A stretch of DNA of 64,000 bases from Phenylobacterium hankyongense. GTDB taxonomy: Bacteria; Pseudomonadota; Alphaproteobacteria; Caulobacterales; Caulobacteraceae. The position numbers and the translations under genes are program-made. The notes beneath the pieces are model-generated. The model saw only the letters and a list, made by a program, of their open reading frames with translations. It did not search any database and was not told the DNA's origin. This document shows positions 62,451-64,000 of the stretch, piece after piece (positions within the stretch are counted from its first letter, which is position 1; every line of letters begins with the position of its first letter). The stretch covers positions 604,001 through 668,000 of the forward strand of contig NZ_QFYP01000001.1 of NCBI RefSeq assembly GCF_003254505.1, written 5' to 3'.

Positions 62451-62687
62451 CTAGGCCGACTGCGCCGGCCGGCCGCCGTCCTCGTGGCGGCGGCGGTTGG
62501 CGACCATCCGCTCGTGCAGGTCGCAGATCCGCCGGCTGCCGCTCTTCTGGAAGGCGAACGGGAACAGGCCGTGCAGCAGGCAGGCCGCCGCCCCCGCCGC
62601 CATGCAGAAGGCGAAGCCCCACGCCGAGCCCAGGTGCTGGAAATAGCTCTCGCCGACGCTCGCCGGGTGTTGCGTGAAGGCCCGCAT
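62451..62687 (-). CDS. DUF6356 small membrane-associated protein
   Basis: A 78-residue protein: FTQHPASVGESYFQHLGSAWGFAFCMAAGAAACLLHGLFPFAFQKSGSRRICDLHERM. The 'F..HP..vGE.Y..H' opening and 'LFPF.F...GS..I..L' end match DUF6356, which has one or two hydrophobic helices. Function unknown. Convergent with the M13 gene, 4 bp apart. Confidence 0.8.
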   Translation of the reverse strand: MRAFTQHPASVGESYFQHLGSAWGFAFCMAAGAAACLLHGLFPFAFQKSGSRRICDLHERMVANRRRHEDGGRPAQSA

Positions 62688-62935
62688 CGTGACCGCCCTA
62701 TACTCGGAACAACTGGGAACAGGATGCCGCAGCCGGCGGGAAAATCATTGTCCAGATCGAAGCGTCGCCGCGGCCTCGCAGAAGCTGAGGCCTCCGAAAA
62801 GCGCTGTCGGGAGAATGGGATTCTCCAACCGCCTTGGCGGGGCTCCCGCCGCCGAATCAGCGCCGCGCCGCCCTGCCCCGTTCTGGCCACGAAGGGCGGC
62901 GAGCCTGCCCGACCCAGACACCAGCGGAGGCCTGC

Positions 62936-63181
62936 ATGAACAGGTTCGGATCCATCGCCGTCGCGGCCGCCCTCCTGGCGGTGGCGGCCAGCGCCCAGGC
63001 CGCCGAGGGCCGCTTCATCCACCCCGCCGACACCAACCACGACGACCGCATCGACAAGGCCGAGTGGGTCGCCTACGGCCTGCCCGCCGCGGACTTCGCC
63101 AAGGCCGATGCGGACCACGACGGCAAGATCAACGGGCCGGAGTTCGTCGCCTACGACCAGGCCCACCGCAAGCCGGGCTAG
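62936..63181 (+). CDS. Secreted EF-hand protein
   Basis: An 81-residue exported protein. Signal peptide about 1-22 (AVAAALLAVAASAQA). Two EF-hand loops: DTNHDDRIDKAEW and DADHDGKINGPEF. It likely binds calcium in the periplasm. GGAGG at 62926-62930 is the ribosome binding site. Its stop TAG overlaps the convergent Nudix stop at a shared CTAG. Confidence 0.85.
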   Translation: MNRFGSIAVAAALLAVAASAQAAEGRFIHPADTNHDDRIDKAEWVAYGLPAADFAKADADHDGKINGPEFVAYDQAHRKPG

Positions 63182-63645
63182 CCCTCGGCGATCCGGCGCA
63201 GCGCCTCCTCGAGGATCGGCCGCTGGCCCTTGTGGATGCGCGCCCGCGCCTCCTCGGCGGTGAAGTAGGCGGCCTGGTCGACCTCCGGGAACGCCTGCAT
63301 CCGCCCCGAGCCCTTCGGCCACTCCAGCTCGAAGGTGTTGCTGCGCAGGGCGGTGAGGTCGAGGTCGGCCTCGACCAGCCAGGCGTGGACCCACTTGCCG
63401 CCCGGCGTCCGACAGGGGGTAAGCTCGACGAAGTCGCCGGCGACCGGCTGGCCGACCTCCTCCGCGAACTCGCGGACGGCGGCGGCGCGGTTGTCCTCGT
63501 CGGCCTCCACCAGGCCCTTGGGGATCGACCAGGCGGCGGCGTCCTTGCCGCGCCAGAACGGGCCGCCAGGATGGACCAGCAGGACCTGCGGCCCCTCGGC
63601 GCCGCGCCGCCAGACCAGCACGCCGGCGCTGACCGGCGCAGACAT
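63178..63645 (-). CDS. Nudix hydrolase (DUF-type NTP pyrophosphatase)
   Basis: A 155-residue Nudix protein with a full Nudix box: GLVEADEDNRAAAVREFAEEVG. The opening SAGVLVWRRGAEGPQVLLVHPGGPFW and the KDAAAWSIPKG segment match a group of alphaproteobacterial Nudix proteins. Substrate unknown. Its ATG overlaps the LOG-gene stop by one base (TGATG), so the two are coupled. The start at 63645 is in keeping with this. Confidence 0.9.
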   Translation of the reverse strand: MSAPVSAGVLVWRRGAEGPQVLLVHPGGPFWRGKDAAAWSIPKGLVEADEDNRAAAVREFAEEVGQPVAGDFVELTPCRTPGGKWVHAWLVEADLDLTALRSNTFELEWPKGSGRMQAFPEVDQAAYFTAEEARARIHKGQRPILEEALRRIAEG

Positions 63646-64000
63646 CAGCCGAGCCGCTCCGGCGCAGGGCCGGCCGGCGGCGGGGCGTCGCGCAGGGCGC
63701 CGCCGCTGGGCGCGTCGACCTTCAAGCCGGCCTCGATCAGCGTCGACCACAGCCCCTGCGGCGTCTCGGCGAAGCGGAACAGCTCCAGGTCGGCGCGCTC
63801 CACCATGCCGGCCTCGACCAGGGCGTCGAAGTTGATCACCGCGCGCCAGTAGGTCTCGTCGAACAGCACCACCGGGATCGCAGCCATGCGGCCGGTCTGG
63901 CGCAGGGTGAGGATCTCGAACAGCTCGTCGAAGGTGCCGAACCCGCCGGGGAAGGCCACCAGGGCGTTCGCGCGCATGGCGAAGTGCATCTTGCGCATGG
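63645..64000 (-). CDS. LOG-family protein (TIGR00730), partial
   Basis: The C-terminal about 117 residues of a LOG (lonely guy)/lysine-decarboxylase-like protein, with the family motif PGGFGTFDE (residues MRKMHFAMRANALVAFPGGFGTFDELFEIL around it). LOG enzymes cleave the phosphoribosyl group from nucleotide monophosphates; some act as cytokinin-activating phosphoribohydrolases. The 5' end lies beyond the window on the minus strand, so the start is not seen. Coupled to the Nudix gene. Confidence 0.9.
   Translation of the reverse strand, partial: MRKMHFAMRANALVAFPGGFGTFDELFEILTLRQTGRMAAIPVVLFDETYWRAVINFDALVEAGMVERADLELFRFAETPQGLWSTLIEAGLKVDAPSGGALRDAPPPAGPAPERLG

Noticed and set aside
60170..63394. 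1074-codon open frame on the minus strand over the M13 peptidase
   Set aside because: Compositional shadow of a GC-rich gene. The plus-strand protein has HEISH and all M13 features; the antisense product has none.

Overview
The window is a GC-rich chromosomal segment from an alphaproteobacterium, most likely of the order Caulobacterales and plausibly Phenylobacterium or a near relative. The grounds are a PodJ-type polarity factor (N-terminus WSVKGIDPKAREVAKDLARR, Sel1 repeats and a C-terminal peptidoglycan-binding domain), a UrcA-family protein, several TonB-dependent receptors of the 'IEELVVTAEKR' type, HWE-kinase signalling, and many short Caulobacterales-style proteins. I found no rRNA, tRNA, CRISPR array, integrase or transposase. 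The genus is an inference.

Layout. 1-3.3 kb: the N-terminal part of an RTX calcium-binding protein with a lysozyme-like head, a kinase/ATPase fusion and pdxH. 3.3-6.1 kb: a J-domain protein, aroC, a single-domain response regulator and a small lipoprotein. 6.1-7.9 kb: queC-queE-queD (preQ0/queuosine pathway) on the minus strand. 8.2-17 kb: three tandem TonB-dependent receptors, each with the same GGGAGGA ribosome binding site at the same spacing and its own terminator. 17.1-21.3 kb: a pseudokinase-receiver protein, then chorismate mutase, a HisC-type aminotransferase and prephenate dehydrogenase (aromatic amino acid branch). 21.5-28.2 kb: a DinG-type helicase, a small secreted protein, and the ligase-associated helicase plus PdeM pair. 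28.2-35.3 kb: DUF3429, TIGR02186 and TSUP membrane proteins, podJ and an MprF-like protein. 35.4-41.8 kb: four tandem paralogous acyl-CoA dehydrogenases followed by a fifth, divergent one that looks like their partner subunit. 42.2-44.1 kb: an ArsR-SRPBCC-SRPBCC-VOC group with a duplicated operator at the arsR start codon. 44.4-55.6 kb: a region dense in small genes, including a terminase-small-subunit-like protein, secreted repeat proteins, UrcA, RcnB-like, DUF4402, Nudix and cold-shock proteins. 55.8-64 kb: a HWE kinase and its regulator, a thioredoxin-like protein, a Crp/Fnr regulator, an M13 peptidase, EF-hand and Nudix proteins, and a LOG-family protein cut by the window edge.

Functionally the window joins housekeeping metabolism (PLP, chorismate to Tyr/Phe, queuosine) with surface uptake (receptors), acyl-CoA oxidation, polar development (PodJ) and DNA repair. 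Features least explained by standard annotation are the four-fold dehydrogenase array with a shared non-optimal codon patch, the duplicated ArsR operator, a pseudokinase-receiver fusion, a QueD lacking the canonical cysteine, and three palindromic repeat families. One of these repeats occurs in opposite orientations behind the same 12-bp flank.
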